From Phlebopus portentosus (lineage: Eukaryota > Basidiomycota > Agaricomycetes > Boletales > Boletinellaceae): a stretch of DNA of 64,000 nucleotides. The notes under the pieces were generated by a model. It made no database searches. It was not told the origin of the DNA and saw nothing but the letters and a program-made list of their open reading frames with translations. This document shows, one piece after another, positions 38,301-48,800 of this stretch. The stretch is from contig JAYXKI010000015.1 in NCBI GenBank assembly GCA_037892935.1, positions 682,001-746,000 of the forward strand. The letters run 5' to 3'. The translations under genes were made by a program, and so were the position numbers. Every line of letters starts with the position of its first letter. Positions within the stretch are counted from its first letter, which is position 1.

Positions 38301-40217
38301 ATGTTCAGACAATTCCAGTTTGATAATACTGCCTTCCCCTCTACCAAAAGGGCAAATTCCTTTGTAGAGCGTGTGGCTACACAGTGAGTATCCACATCTT
38401 CCCCCGCCCCTACCGACTGTCTTCTGCGTCCTAGTCTCTTTCTGACCATGATACAGTCATACGATGTCCGCATTGCACTCAAGTCACGATGTCGTCGATA
38501 CGAGCGACGCGTTCGGTGCATTTGGCGCGTTTGACGCCTCCTTTGACGACGACATGGAACTTAGGCTCTTCGAATACCTTTACGACGCTGGTTCCCGTCC
38601 TTCTAACACCGTCGACGAGTCGGTTGATAACGGTGCAACTAATAATGATTATACCAAAGGAAGGTGAGTAGCTAATGTTCCCTTCTCTCGTGTGCACTGG
38701 ACTAAGCCCATCGTCTCTAGCCACAACACACCCTCTAGCTCCACGTCTTGCACGCTCCCACTCCCGCCTCCTCATCCATTTAACTCGCCCGTCGAGTCGT
38801 GCTACTGGGCCAATTTGGGCTTGGTGTCTCCCCCGCGCGTCTCTTCCTCCGAGACTGCTGTCGAAGGCTGCGATGAACGCGGATCATCCTCGAGTTCCGT
38901 CGCCAAACCAGATCCATTCCTTGTTCGCAGCGACCTGGCTCTTGATGAGTTGCACGTCGCCGAGAATCCATTCTTCGCGAAGCCCCTCCCTTCGATGGAG
39001 GATGCTCAAGGCGACGAGAAAGTCGTACCCGATGAAGAGGTGCACCTATGCCCATCCCCTTTGTGAGTAACTGACCACGTCTGTCATACTAGTACTGTCT
39101 ACTCAACGTCGCTTATAGAGCTGTTTCTAATCCTTCCGAATCTACGCGTGCGGATACTCCTTTTCCTAGAACACCTTCGGTCGAGCCCTGCGAAGCAAGC
39201 GGCGCTGTCCCTCGTCACGTCGAAGCCGTCGGATTGAGTGTGGGAGCACCGGCATCAACAAATGGACTACTCGACGTTGATCCTCTTCTAGACAGGAAGA
39301 CATCTCCGTCCGAGTGCGCCCCGGGTGACACGTCGCCCGAAGTAAAAGAGGAGGATCTAGAGGAAGTGTTTCCTGCTGCTGATGCAGAACTCGTTGCTCC
39401 GGCGCTAGCGTCTGATACTTCGTCACTTACGCGGGCAAACACTGCGGCTGCCCCAGAAGATTCTGCTCCCGTCCCCAAGGAAGAGCCCGTCGTTCTTGAA
39501 GTGACGCCGAATGCTCCATCCCCTTCTTTGAGCGGATCTATAAACGCTCAGGGGCCTCGTGCTCTTCCTGTGTCCCAAGATACCCCGCCGTCAAGAAAGA
39601 GGAAGAGGGTTGCCAAAGCGCACGCGGCACACGAGCTACGGGCGCTCTCGACTTTGCCGCCGGAGCGTAAGAAATTCTCCCTACCAGTCCGCGCGGGCCG
39701 AGCCAGCAAAACTGGCACAAATAAAGTCCGGAACATCCAGTTGGAATCAGAATCGTGCTGCCATCTTGCTGGTAATGACGGCTTTTGTCAGTTTCGAGTC
39801 TCGGCGAACGGGAGAAGGAAGTGCATGGCGGAGCTACCTAAGGATGACAAGGCGGCCCGCGCACACCTGGCTACGCATACTGACGCGCTCGGCTGGCGGG
39901 AGTATTCTCGACGACATCCCGACTGGAGACCGACCTGCCCATGGTGTAACGAACCACGAACCAAGTTTGAGCAACTAGTACGGCACATTCTGGACACTCA
40001 CTTGCTCATGTTCATGGAGTGGTGTCCTTGTGGGGGTACAAACAGCCGTTCAAATCATAAGCCAAACACGGTTCGGCACGTAGATTCTGACGTTCACAAG
40101 GTCTACCTGCGACAGCAGGCTGATTTGAGAGCAATAAAGAAAGAGGACGCGGACGATGGGCAGGAGGAGTTCGTACAGGGCTCGAGTAAGGGGACTAAAC
40201 GGCGGCGTCGAGGGTAG
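38301..40217 (+). CDS. Tandem zinc-finger family, copy E (intact)
   Basis: Exons 38301-38383, 38457-38663, 38721-39062 and 39119-40217 give 576 residues, the same exon lengths as copy A. The copy is a mosaic: the first 140 bp of exon 4 carry copy-F-like changes (PSVEPCEAS, PRHVEA), the next 500 bp match copy A, and the finger region has copy-D-like residues (DWRPTCPWCNEP, EQLVRH, RHVDSDVHKVYLRQQ). The 3' flank matches copy A again. All domains and the reading frame are intact. Confidence 0.85.
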
Positions 40218-42724
40218 TTGGACTGTTATCATTTTTATTGATATTGCTGTGCTGTGAGCCTGCTGGCTCTTGGGTGGCTCATAGTGTTGTCGCTCTATTT
40301 ATTCTTATCTATATTCTACTCGTTTTCTTTTTGTTATCGATTCTTGCTGTGTTGTTGTTTGTATAGTAGATAGCAAGGGATGTACAATGAAGCAATGTCG
40401 CGTCATAATTTTGAAGAGTGGTGGTTGAAGAGGCTTCAAAAACTGTCTATTCTTCGAGTGATTGGCCAAGCACGAAAGCCAGTCTCCTTGTGCATTACTG
40501 CTTCGCATTGAGGATTAAATTCCGCCCGACACAGTTTTCTTATGGATCCGGGTTTGCCGTCACTGTTTTAGCTACCATCACCTCTCGGTACCAACGAACT
40601 TGGGCATCCGATAAGCTGGATGTTTAGTGGAGGCTCGCTTTTATTGCACTAGTATATAGGAAGGTCCGATGCAAGTCCAGGCCATATCGGTATAGGGGCA
40701 AAAGTATCATGCCGGGCCATTCTATCGTTACAATCATTTTGAATACAGGAAATTAGCCACGCAGAGTCGAGCCAATCGAACTCATCGATAGGGATACAAA
40801 GCAGCGTACCGCCGCACCAATTGAACAACAGGATGCAAATTCGCGTTGTCAGTATAATTATTATTGAAATATAAGAGTCCAGGTTCTCTTCCAGCTGTCG
40901 AACTTTGGACACAAGTGATGATGGGGGTTGCGTAGAACCCCGTTCGAAAATTCGAGGTTGATTTTTCTGAGCCATATCGTCATTTAGCGTATCGACAATA
41001 TCGTGGTTCAACAAGGCAGATTTGAATGTACGGTTTGGTTTCAACAGACTTGTGAGGGATTCCCCACGCCACAGGTCTCGTGATAATGACACGACCCTTC
41101 TTGTCATTTGCACCCGCAACATTGAGGCAGTTCCTCTCGTGATCGCGTTTCTGCTCTTTCTGCTGCGAGCTAAATGGTATCGAATCGGTTTTTAGCTGAA
41201 TGATGCAAAGACTCGAAGACTCTGATGCACGTAAGTGGACGAAAGCCGCGAGTCACTGAGTGTTTCGGAGCCATGTCTTCGCGGAAACTGACCCACGCCT
41301 CTCCCGTGGGCTTTAAGGTGAAGCTCAAGCGGTTGAACTGGTATGATCAAGAAAGAGGAATTTTCCCGAGGAACATTGAAGTGCGCGGAGCTTGAGAGTC
41401 GGTGGACGAACCCGTATCCACGCGGAAGTTATAGTGTCGGCCGGGTCGTCGAAGGCAGACGACTGCAAGAGAAAACGATTTGGTACCTGCTTTGGCGCTG
41501 ATTACAATTTGAAAGAGTTTCCGTTGGCGAAGACCATCATTAGACCCTTGTGAGTGCAGGTTAAGGCGTCTTTGAATACCCCCGCTTATTCATACGCTCG
41601 ATTCGCGTATTTTGCTCGCTTTGTAAAGAAAGGTGTAGCATGAAGCAGCTGATTTTGCGGGACGGGAAGGTGAGACTATCTTTCCCAAATGATTGCTATA
41701 AACCAAATGTTCAATCGTGAGACAGGTGCGGGCTGTTCGTGAAGCGCTTTTGGGGACATCGGCTCCATAAGCCCAAACGTACGTCCATAAGATAAGCAAA
41801 AGCGGAGTCTCGGATTCATGATCACAAAAAAATCAATCTATTGAACCTTCGCAATAACGTGTTGCGGCCGAACGTCGGCGAGTCCACCCTCAAAGCAGGG
41901 CCTGGGTAAGGAACAGACATGCCGACTATTTCTCATCTGGATCCTTGCGCCATCAAGTAGTCACCGGATAGCATTACTGATGCACATTCCGGTGCAACGT
42001 TTCGCTTCTCTCTTATCATGGCTCTGCTGCGACTCTAGTTCTCGACCTGTGTTTTGTTGGTCCACATACGATACACTCCAGTAACCGTATTTTCGCGAAG
42101 GAGCAGGCGATGAAAGGAGTACGCAGAGAGGTTGCAGTTAGTGCGTCACCCCATCTTCATTTCATCTACTGATATGCATCGCCTTTCTTTTCTAGAATGT
42201 CTATGGGACCGCAGCTAATGCACGAGGCTATCAACCACGTTGAGGCCCTCGTTCTCGAAGGAAGCACTGCCTCGAACCCTCGACCACAATTTATGCTCTT
42301 TGGAACGATTGTCACGCGTCTGTCACTAAAGCGCGTCAAATGAAGCCAAGGCTGTCAGCATGGACCGGGAAGAGTGGTCGAGAGCGATTCAAAAGGGAAT
42401 ACGAGTACAACATCGACCGATGAGTCGGTCTATGCGTGGGCCTAAGCACATCCTATGACTCGTCGGCTGAATTCAAGCCGGTGCGACTCGCAAACGCATC
42501 AACAGGAATCAAGCGCGGGAAAGGAGGGACATATTGGTGAACGAAATACTCGAGTTGGTCCAAAAGGCGTTCCATATTTGGACGCGTACGACGGTTAAAA
42601 TCGCACATTCTAATCCACACCTCCCTTTCTCTTCAACCACACCCTACAGCGCTGATTTTCGATCCCTGCAGCCCCTTCTCAACTCCATATTCTCTCTTAA
42701 CACTTATATCAAAGCACTGTGAAG
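40218..42724 (+). repeat. Array spacer E-F
   Basis: It is nearly identical to spacer A-B over about 1.95 kb, differing by scattered substitutions and small indels (for example the GGGGC at about 40695 and a changed segment near 41027-41055). The gene-proximal module before copy F is somewhat more diverged than those before A, D and E. Confidence 0.75.
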
Positions 42725-44613
42725 ATGTTCAGACAATTTCAGTTTTTTGATAATACTGCCTTCCCCTCTACCAAAAGGACAGATCCCTTTGTAGAGCGTG
42801 TGGCTACGCAGTGAGTATCCACATCTTCCCCCGCCCCTACCGACTGTCGTCTGCGTCCTAGTCTCTTTCTGACCATGGCACAGTCATACGATGTCCGCAT
42901 TGCACTCAAGTCACAATGTCGTCGATGCGAACGACGCGTTCGACACGTCCTTTGACGACGACATGGAGCTTCGGCTCTTTGAATATCTTTACGAGGCTGG
43001 CTCCCACCCTCCTAACACCATCGACGAGTCCGCTGATAACGATGCGACTAATAACGATAATACCAAAGGAAGGTGAGTAGCCAATGATCCCTTCTCTCAT
43101 GTGCACTGGTCTAATCCATCGTCTCTAGTCACAGCACACCCATTGGCTCCACGTCTCGCATGCTCACTCACAACGCCCTCGCACTCCTCGCGCATTTAAC
43201 TCGCCCGTCGAGTCGTGCTACTGGGCCAATTTGGGCTTGGCGTCACCCCCCGCGCGTCTCTTCCTCCGAGACTGCTGTCGAAGGCCGCGATGAACGCGGA
43301 TCATCCCCGAGTTCCATCGCCGAACCAGATCCCTTCCTCGTTCGCAGCGACCTGGCTCTTGGCGAGTTGCAGGTCGCCGAGCATCCAGTCTTTGCACTTC
43401 CCCTCCCGTCGATGGAGGATCCTCAAGACGACGAGAAAGTCGTATCCGATGAAGAGGTGCACCTATCCCCATCCCCTCTGTGAGTAACTGGCCGCGTCTA
43501 TCATACTAGTACTGTCTACTCAACGTCGCATAGAACTGTTTCTAATTCTTCCCAATCTACGCGTGCGGATAGTCCTCCCTTTCCAAGAACTCCTTCGGTC
43601 GAGCCCTACGAAGCAAGCGGCACTGTCCCTCGTCATGTCGAAGCTGCTGGACTAAATGCAGGAGCACCGGCATCACCAAATGGATTGTCGGAAGCTGATT
43701 CACCTCCAAACAAGAAGAAATCTCTGACTGAGTGCGTCTCGGATGACGCATTGTCCGATGTCGAAGAGGGTCCAGAGGAAGTATCTCCTGATGCCGACGC
43801 AGAAGTCGTTACTCCGGAGCTGACTCCCGATACTTCATCACTTACGCCGGAAAACCCTGTAGCGGAGCCGGAAGAAGGTGTCTCTGCACTCAAGCAAGAG
43901 CCTGCTGATCTGGGATTGGCACCAGAGGCTCCGTTCCCTTCTTCAAGCCAGTCTGTGGATGCTCAAGAGCCTCACGCCTTTCCTGTGTCCCAGGATACCC
44001 CTCCGTCAAAAAGAGGAAGAGGGTTGCCAAAGTGCACGCGGCGCATGAGCTACGGGCACTCTCGACTTTACCGCCAGAACGTAAGAAACTCTCCTTACCA
44101 GTCCGCGCAGGTCGAGCCAGCAAGACTGGCATCAATATAGTCCGGAACATCCAGTTGGAATCAGAATCGTGCTGCCATCTGGCTGGTAATGACGGCTTTT
44201 GCCAGTTTCGAGTCTCGGCGGACGGAGGAAGGAAGTGCATGGCAGAGCTTCCTAAAGATGACAAGGCGGCGCGCGCACGCTTCGCCGTGCACACTGGCGC
44301 GCTCGGCTGGCGGGAATATTCCCGACGACATCCCGACTGGAAACCGACCTGCCCATGGTGTAACGAACCGCGGACAAAGTTCGAACAACTGATACGGCAC
44401 ATTATCGACACTCACCTGCTCATGTTCATGGAGTGGTGTCCTTGTGGGGGAACGAACAGCCGTTCAAACCACAAGCCAAACACGATTCGGCACGTAGATT
44501 CCGACGTTCATAAGGTTTATCTGCGACATCAGGCTGAGTTGAAAGTCGTAAAGATTGAGAGCGCAGACGAGGTGCAACAGGAGTTCGTACAGGGGTCGGG
44601 TAAAGGGGTTTAA
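42725..44613 (+). pseudogene. Tandem zinc-finger family, copy F (frameshift at the basic cluster)
   Basis: Exons 42725-42810, 42884-43072, 43129-43479 and 43534-44613 follow the family pattern. Exon 1 has one extra Phe codon and exon 2 lacks six codons (the GAFGAF repeat). In exon 3 the stretch covering the SPVESCYW block is read one base out of frame for about 25 codons and is then restored by an extra C in a C-run near 43245. In exon 4, TCAAAAAG (about 44006-44013) has one A/G fewer than the TCAAGAAAG of other copies. The frame leaves at the basic cluster and stops at about 44139, while the zinc-finger region continues in the next frame to 44613 with a shortened tail. It is probably non-functional as a full-length protein. 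Confidence 0.75.
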
Positions 44614-44930
44614 ACGGCCGCGTCGAGGGTAGTTGGACTGTTATCGTTTTTATTGATATTGCTGTGCTGTGAGCCTGCTGGCTCTTTGGTGGCTCATAGT
44701 TTTGTCGCTCTGTTTATTCTTATTTATTTTCTGTTTGTTTTCTTTTTGTTATCGATTCTTGCTGTGTTGTTGTTTGTTTGTTTGTATAGTAGATAGCAAC
44801 GGATGTACAATGAAGCAATGTCGCGTTATAATTTTGAAGATCGAATCATCTATTTTTCGAATGATCGCCCCAGTGCCCAAGCCCCTTTTCTCGTGCGTTA
44901 TTACTGCTTCGCGTCGAGGATTACAATTGA
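44614..44930 (+). repeat. 3' module of copy F, right end of the array
   Basis: The GCTGTGCTGTGAGCCTG block and the sequence around GAAGCAATGTCGCG match the other 3' modules, including a TGTTTGTTTGTTTG expansion near 44773-44787. Similarity to the D-copy flank is lost shortly after 44915, which sets the right edge of the array. Confidence 0.7.
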
Positions 44931-45780
44931 ATGGGGACTGGCATTAATATTGAATTTTTTTATCAAATCTCGAAGCCTGTATGCATACCATGTACAGTAA
45001 GTCGTGTCGATCAGGCCCTCGCGATCATTTACTATTCTGGCCCAGTACGGAACTATCCGGTGTGGCACAAGACCGTCACAGCTTTGCGATTCATTCCTCA
45101 GGAGGACGACGCCATGTACGCACTAACAGTGGAGATTCACTCCGGCGTAGATGTCTTATTGGTGTGTCAAGCATTTTCATAACAACTCACTTGACGTAGT
45201 GTCTTTCTGCATTAGCAGAGAGCATGAGGGCGTTATCGTCCATTTGATTGCTCAAGGCAAGTGCATAGTATGCATGCCGGGAACATTCCGAGGACCCATG
45301 ACTTTAAATTGTCCGGATTTAAACTGGTGGCACTGGTGTCCTGCAAAGATGGAGATGGCGAGTGTGCGATGCCCCCGTACAGTCCTTAGTAGCAGTTCAG
45401 TAGCTTATCCTGACGCGCTTGCGTTTGCTTCGTGTGGACATCACGAATGGAAGGAGGCTGTACGGGTAAACAGACAGTACATGTGGACAGAAGGTGGGCT
45501 ATTAATATTGTAGGCATTGAATGAGCACTCCGCTCGTCGCTCGACTTGGGAATTCGGGAAGAGCGACGACATTGGATAGGTGAAACCTTGTTATTCGTCA
45601 ATGCACACTGCTTACTTCTTTCGACCAGCTAAGCGCAGGGAAACAGTAATCGTCCGGATTGCGCTATCAAGCTGCCAACTCTTCAAGGGTCCTAATTCAT
45701 CAATCAGAGAAGTACGATGGTATGGAAGTGCGCTTATGATAGTATCAGACACGAGGACAACCCGTGGGTCCAGTCTGGGA
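44931..45780. other. Unique sequence between the array and the NLR gene
   Basis: One 83-codon frame (44931-45182) includes protein-like text (RNYPVWHKTVTALRF) but no motif or splice context, so it may be a gene fragment. The remainder is the upstream region of the NLR gene. No RNA or repeat is recognised. Confidence 0.35.
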
Positions 45781-45787
45781 TATAAAG
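45781..45787 (+). promoter_or_regulatory. TATA box of the NLR gene
   Basis: TATAAAG lies 47 bp before the start codon at 45834, implying a short leader of roughly 15-25 nt. The intervening sequence is pyrimidine-rich (ACTTACCCTTCTCC) as in other genes here. Confidence 0.55.
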
Positions 45788-45833
45788 TGAATCCTCATTC
45801 AAGGGGCGGAACCCCAACTTACCCTTCTCCAAC

Positions 45834-48800
45834 ATGGACGAGCAAACCCACTTTGCCTTGCAAGGTCTGCAGTCTTCTCTCGTCGATCCGTCTTACCTGA
45901 GTTGACATTTCTGCAGTCATCCGCGTCCACGGCGCCCCGAGTGACGCAAAAGATGCCGGATTTTATGTGGAAGTGAAATTTGCCAAGTCTGTTCGCAAGA
46001 CGGGGATCCTGAATGATGAGGGAGAACCGGCCTGGAACTGGACGATGACCTTGTGAGTTCTACTTACAGTATATACCTTTTGTTGCTCAGTCCGAAGCAG
46101 CCCGAAGCTTGAAACAGCTTCCGTTTTCAAGATCCGTCTCAAAGAAATAAGGAAGATTGGTCTGCATGATCTCGTTGGTCAGGCCGAAGTCAATGTCGAT
46201 GAGCTGTTGGCTAATTCTGGTGGGGATAGTAGTGAGTTCGGAGATAATTCTGGAGTTCGTAACTGATATGCTTGACTAGCCCGAGTTGTCCTCTTTGCAC
46301 CTACGAGTCTTCTGTCAAATCGCAAACAGACATCATCGACTGGCAGTATTGACCTTCATCTCAAGAAAGTTGATGCGCTGAACCGTGCGAAAATCGAGGT
46401 CGAGACAGCTGAGAAGAGTGCAGAACAAATCCGAACGTTGGCAAACAAGACAGACTCTACCATGGAGGTTATCGGGACAGTCATCGAAGCGGTGGATGCG
46501 ATAATTGAAATGCTCGATATTATTGCGAAGGTCAGTCCGCTTCTTGTAAGCGTGGATAGCCGCTGATACCTCCTCAAGATCCACCCCATCTTCTATGTGT
46601 CGTGGCAAGCGACCTCGGCTTTATACAAGGTGCATCCATCAATGCTGCACGACCTCTTTGCTCGCGATTGACTGTACCCGTAGGTCGTATCTCAGCAGCT
46701 CCATACGGACAAGGAGCTGATCGATCTGGTGGATAAAATGCAAGCGGCGTTCAAATTCTCAACAGAGGCGGGGAACTTAGATGATAAGACGGAGATGCTG
46801 AAGCCCATAGTGAAGGATTTGCTCAATCAGACTGTTGAGTGTTCACGCTTTGTTCAGAAGTACACCGAGCACAATTTCTTCGGTACGTCTGTTTCTTGGC
46901 TGTCTCTGTAGAGACTAAACTTCCGTCATAGGCCGAATGGGTAGATTGGGGAGCAGACGAAAAATCAGTGACTATTCAGCACGCTTCGTCGATCTCAGAA
47001 GAGAGCTGGACTCGGTCATTGGCTTGAATACGGCGAAAGAAGTCCTTGATATCAGTACGTTTCATTCATATCATATGCTTCACTCTCCTGATCCTTTGCG
47101 ATACAGAGTCACAGCAACAACTGGAAGCGCTACTGGGGCCTTTCAAGTCGGATCCTTCTAATGTATCGAGTCGGCCTCGATGTCTTGATGGAACGCGTCG
47201 GGAATACTTGGACCCGATTATGGATTTCCTTTTCACTGAAACGTCCCCGAACGTTCTGTTGCTCACCGGAGCTGCCGGATCCGGAAAAAGTACTGTCGCT
47301 GTGACTGCCTTCGAAAATTGCGGAGATAAGAGATGTCCTCCTGCCTATATGTTTTTCGAACGCGAGAAGAGCGATCCAAACTCCGTTATCCGTACCGTCG
47401 CGTACATGCTAGCGTCACTCCATCCGTCCATTGCGCAGCATATTCTCAGTGCTGTTGAAGCAAATAAAACCATACGAGGTGCTGCGATCAAGAAGCAGTT
47501 TGAGAAGCTCCTTTCAGAACCGCTTCACGCCGCTTCCGGTCTCATCGCGGGTCCCATTGTCATTGTTCTCGACGCACTGGATGAATGCGGGAACGTGGAA
47601 CAGCGTCGCGACTTGCTGCAACTGCTCAAGACAGATTTCATAGTACTTCCACCGAAGGTTCGCATTCTGGTAACTAGTCGTCCTGATGGAGACATTGTGG
47701 AAGATCTACCAAAAAGTGATCGTATTCGACGTATCGAACTCAAGGAAAGCCGACATGATGTCGATCTCTACATCCGACAGGAGATGGCAAAAGCTCTCGG
47801 CAAGCGATTACCGAAGGGGAAGACCTGGGACGATAGTGTTCGACTGCTCTGCGATGCTGCAAATGGCCTTTTCATTTGGGCGTCTACAGCGATCAAGATG
47901 TTGCGTAGTCCTGGCGATCGACGACGGAACCTACAACAACTTGTAAACAACATCCAAACGCTTGGCAATCGAACACTTGGCGAACACGGCCTCGACGATC
48001 TTTATGCGACCGCACTTAAGGGCACGGGATTTTGGCAGTCGTGCTCGAAAGATGACGCTACAGCTATCCTGGGACTCATCTTGGTTACAAAAGAAGCTTT
48101 GATAGGTGCGGTTATCGAATCCTTCCTAGGACTTGAAGAAGATACGGTGGATCCTATATTGAGTCAGCTTCAATCCGTTATCTCGTACGAGCCCGGGAAA
48201 CCGGTTCGACTGCACCACGCGTCTTTTGCCGACTATCTATTGTCATCACAAAGGTCCGACGACAAACCATGGCACATCGACGAGATTGGGCAAAAGCAAG
48301 CCGTGACCGAGCGGTGTTTCGACATCATGACGGAGAACTTGCGTTTCAACATATGCCACCTTGAATCGTCGTTCCTTTGCAACGAGTGTGTCCCTGATCT
48401 GCAGACACGCATTGCGAATAATATTCGTCCACATCTGGATTACGCATGTCGATTCTGGGCCGTCCATTTGTGCGAGCTACCGAATTCAGCTGTTTCGACG
48501 GAGTTGAAGGATCGTATGAGGAGTTTCGGCAATGAACACCTGTTGTATTGGCTCGAGGTGCTTAGTCTGACGGGGCAGTTCAATCGCGTTGCTGTCCAGG
48601 CTTTGTACGATGCAAGTCTGTGGTCAGCGGTAAGTGATTTTATTCATATAGATCAACATTTCTCTGATCTTACTGCAGTCGATCGACGAAGAGATCTATT
48701 CTCTCCTTTGGGCAGCATATAGGCTGGCTAGCGTCTTTGCGTATCCGATTTCGCAAAGCGCTCCTCATATCTATTTGTCTGCGATATCCCTTTGGAAAGG

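Larger units (their letters stand above)
18835..44930 (+). repeat. Tandem array of six gene-plus-spacer units
   Basis: Six copies of one four-exon gene lie head to tail, with start codons at 20527, 24851, 29038, 33781, 38301 and 42725, so the period is 4.19-4.74 kb. The spacers are repeated too. Their shared landmarks are a CTCGTGACCGCGTTTCT block, a TGTTTTGTTGGTCCACATACG block, a GAGGCCCTCGTTCTC block, and a roughly 500-bp module that leads into each ATG. The left edge is a partial spacer starting near 18835; the right edge is the 3' module of the sixth copy, fading at about 44930. No terminal inverted repeats, transposase or reverse transcriptase were seen inside a unit, so duplication by unequal crossing-over is more likely than transposition. 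Confidence 0.92.

Noticed and set aside
44931..45182. 83-codon frame just right of the array
   Set aside because: A possible gene fragment, but it is too short, has no motif and has no link to the NLR exons.
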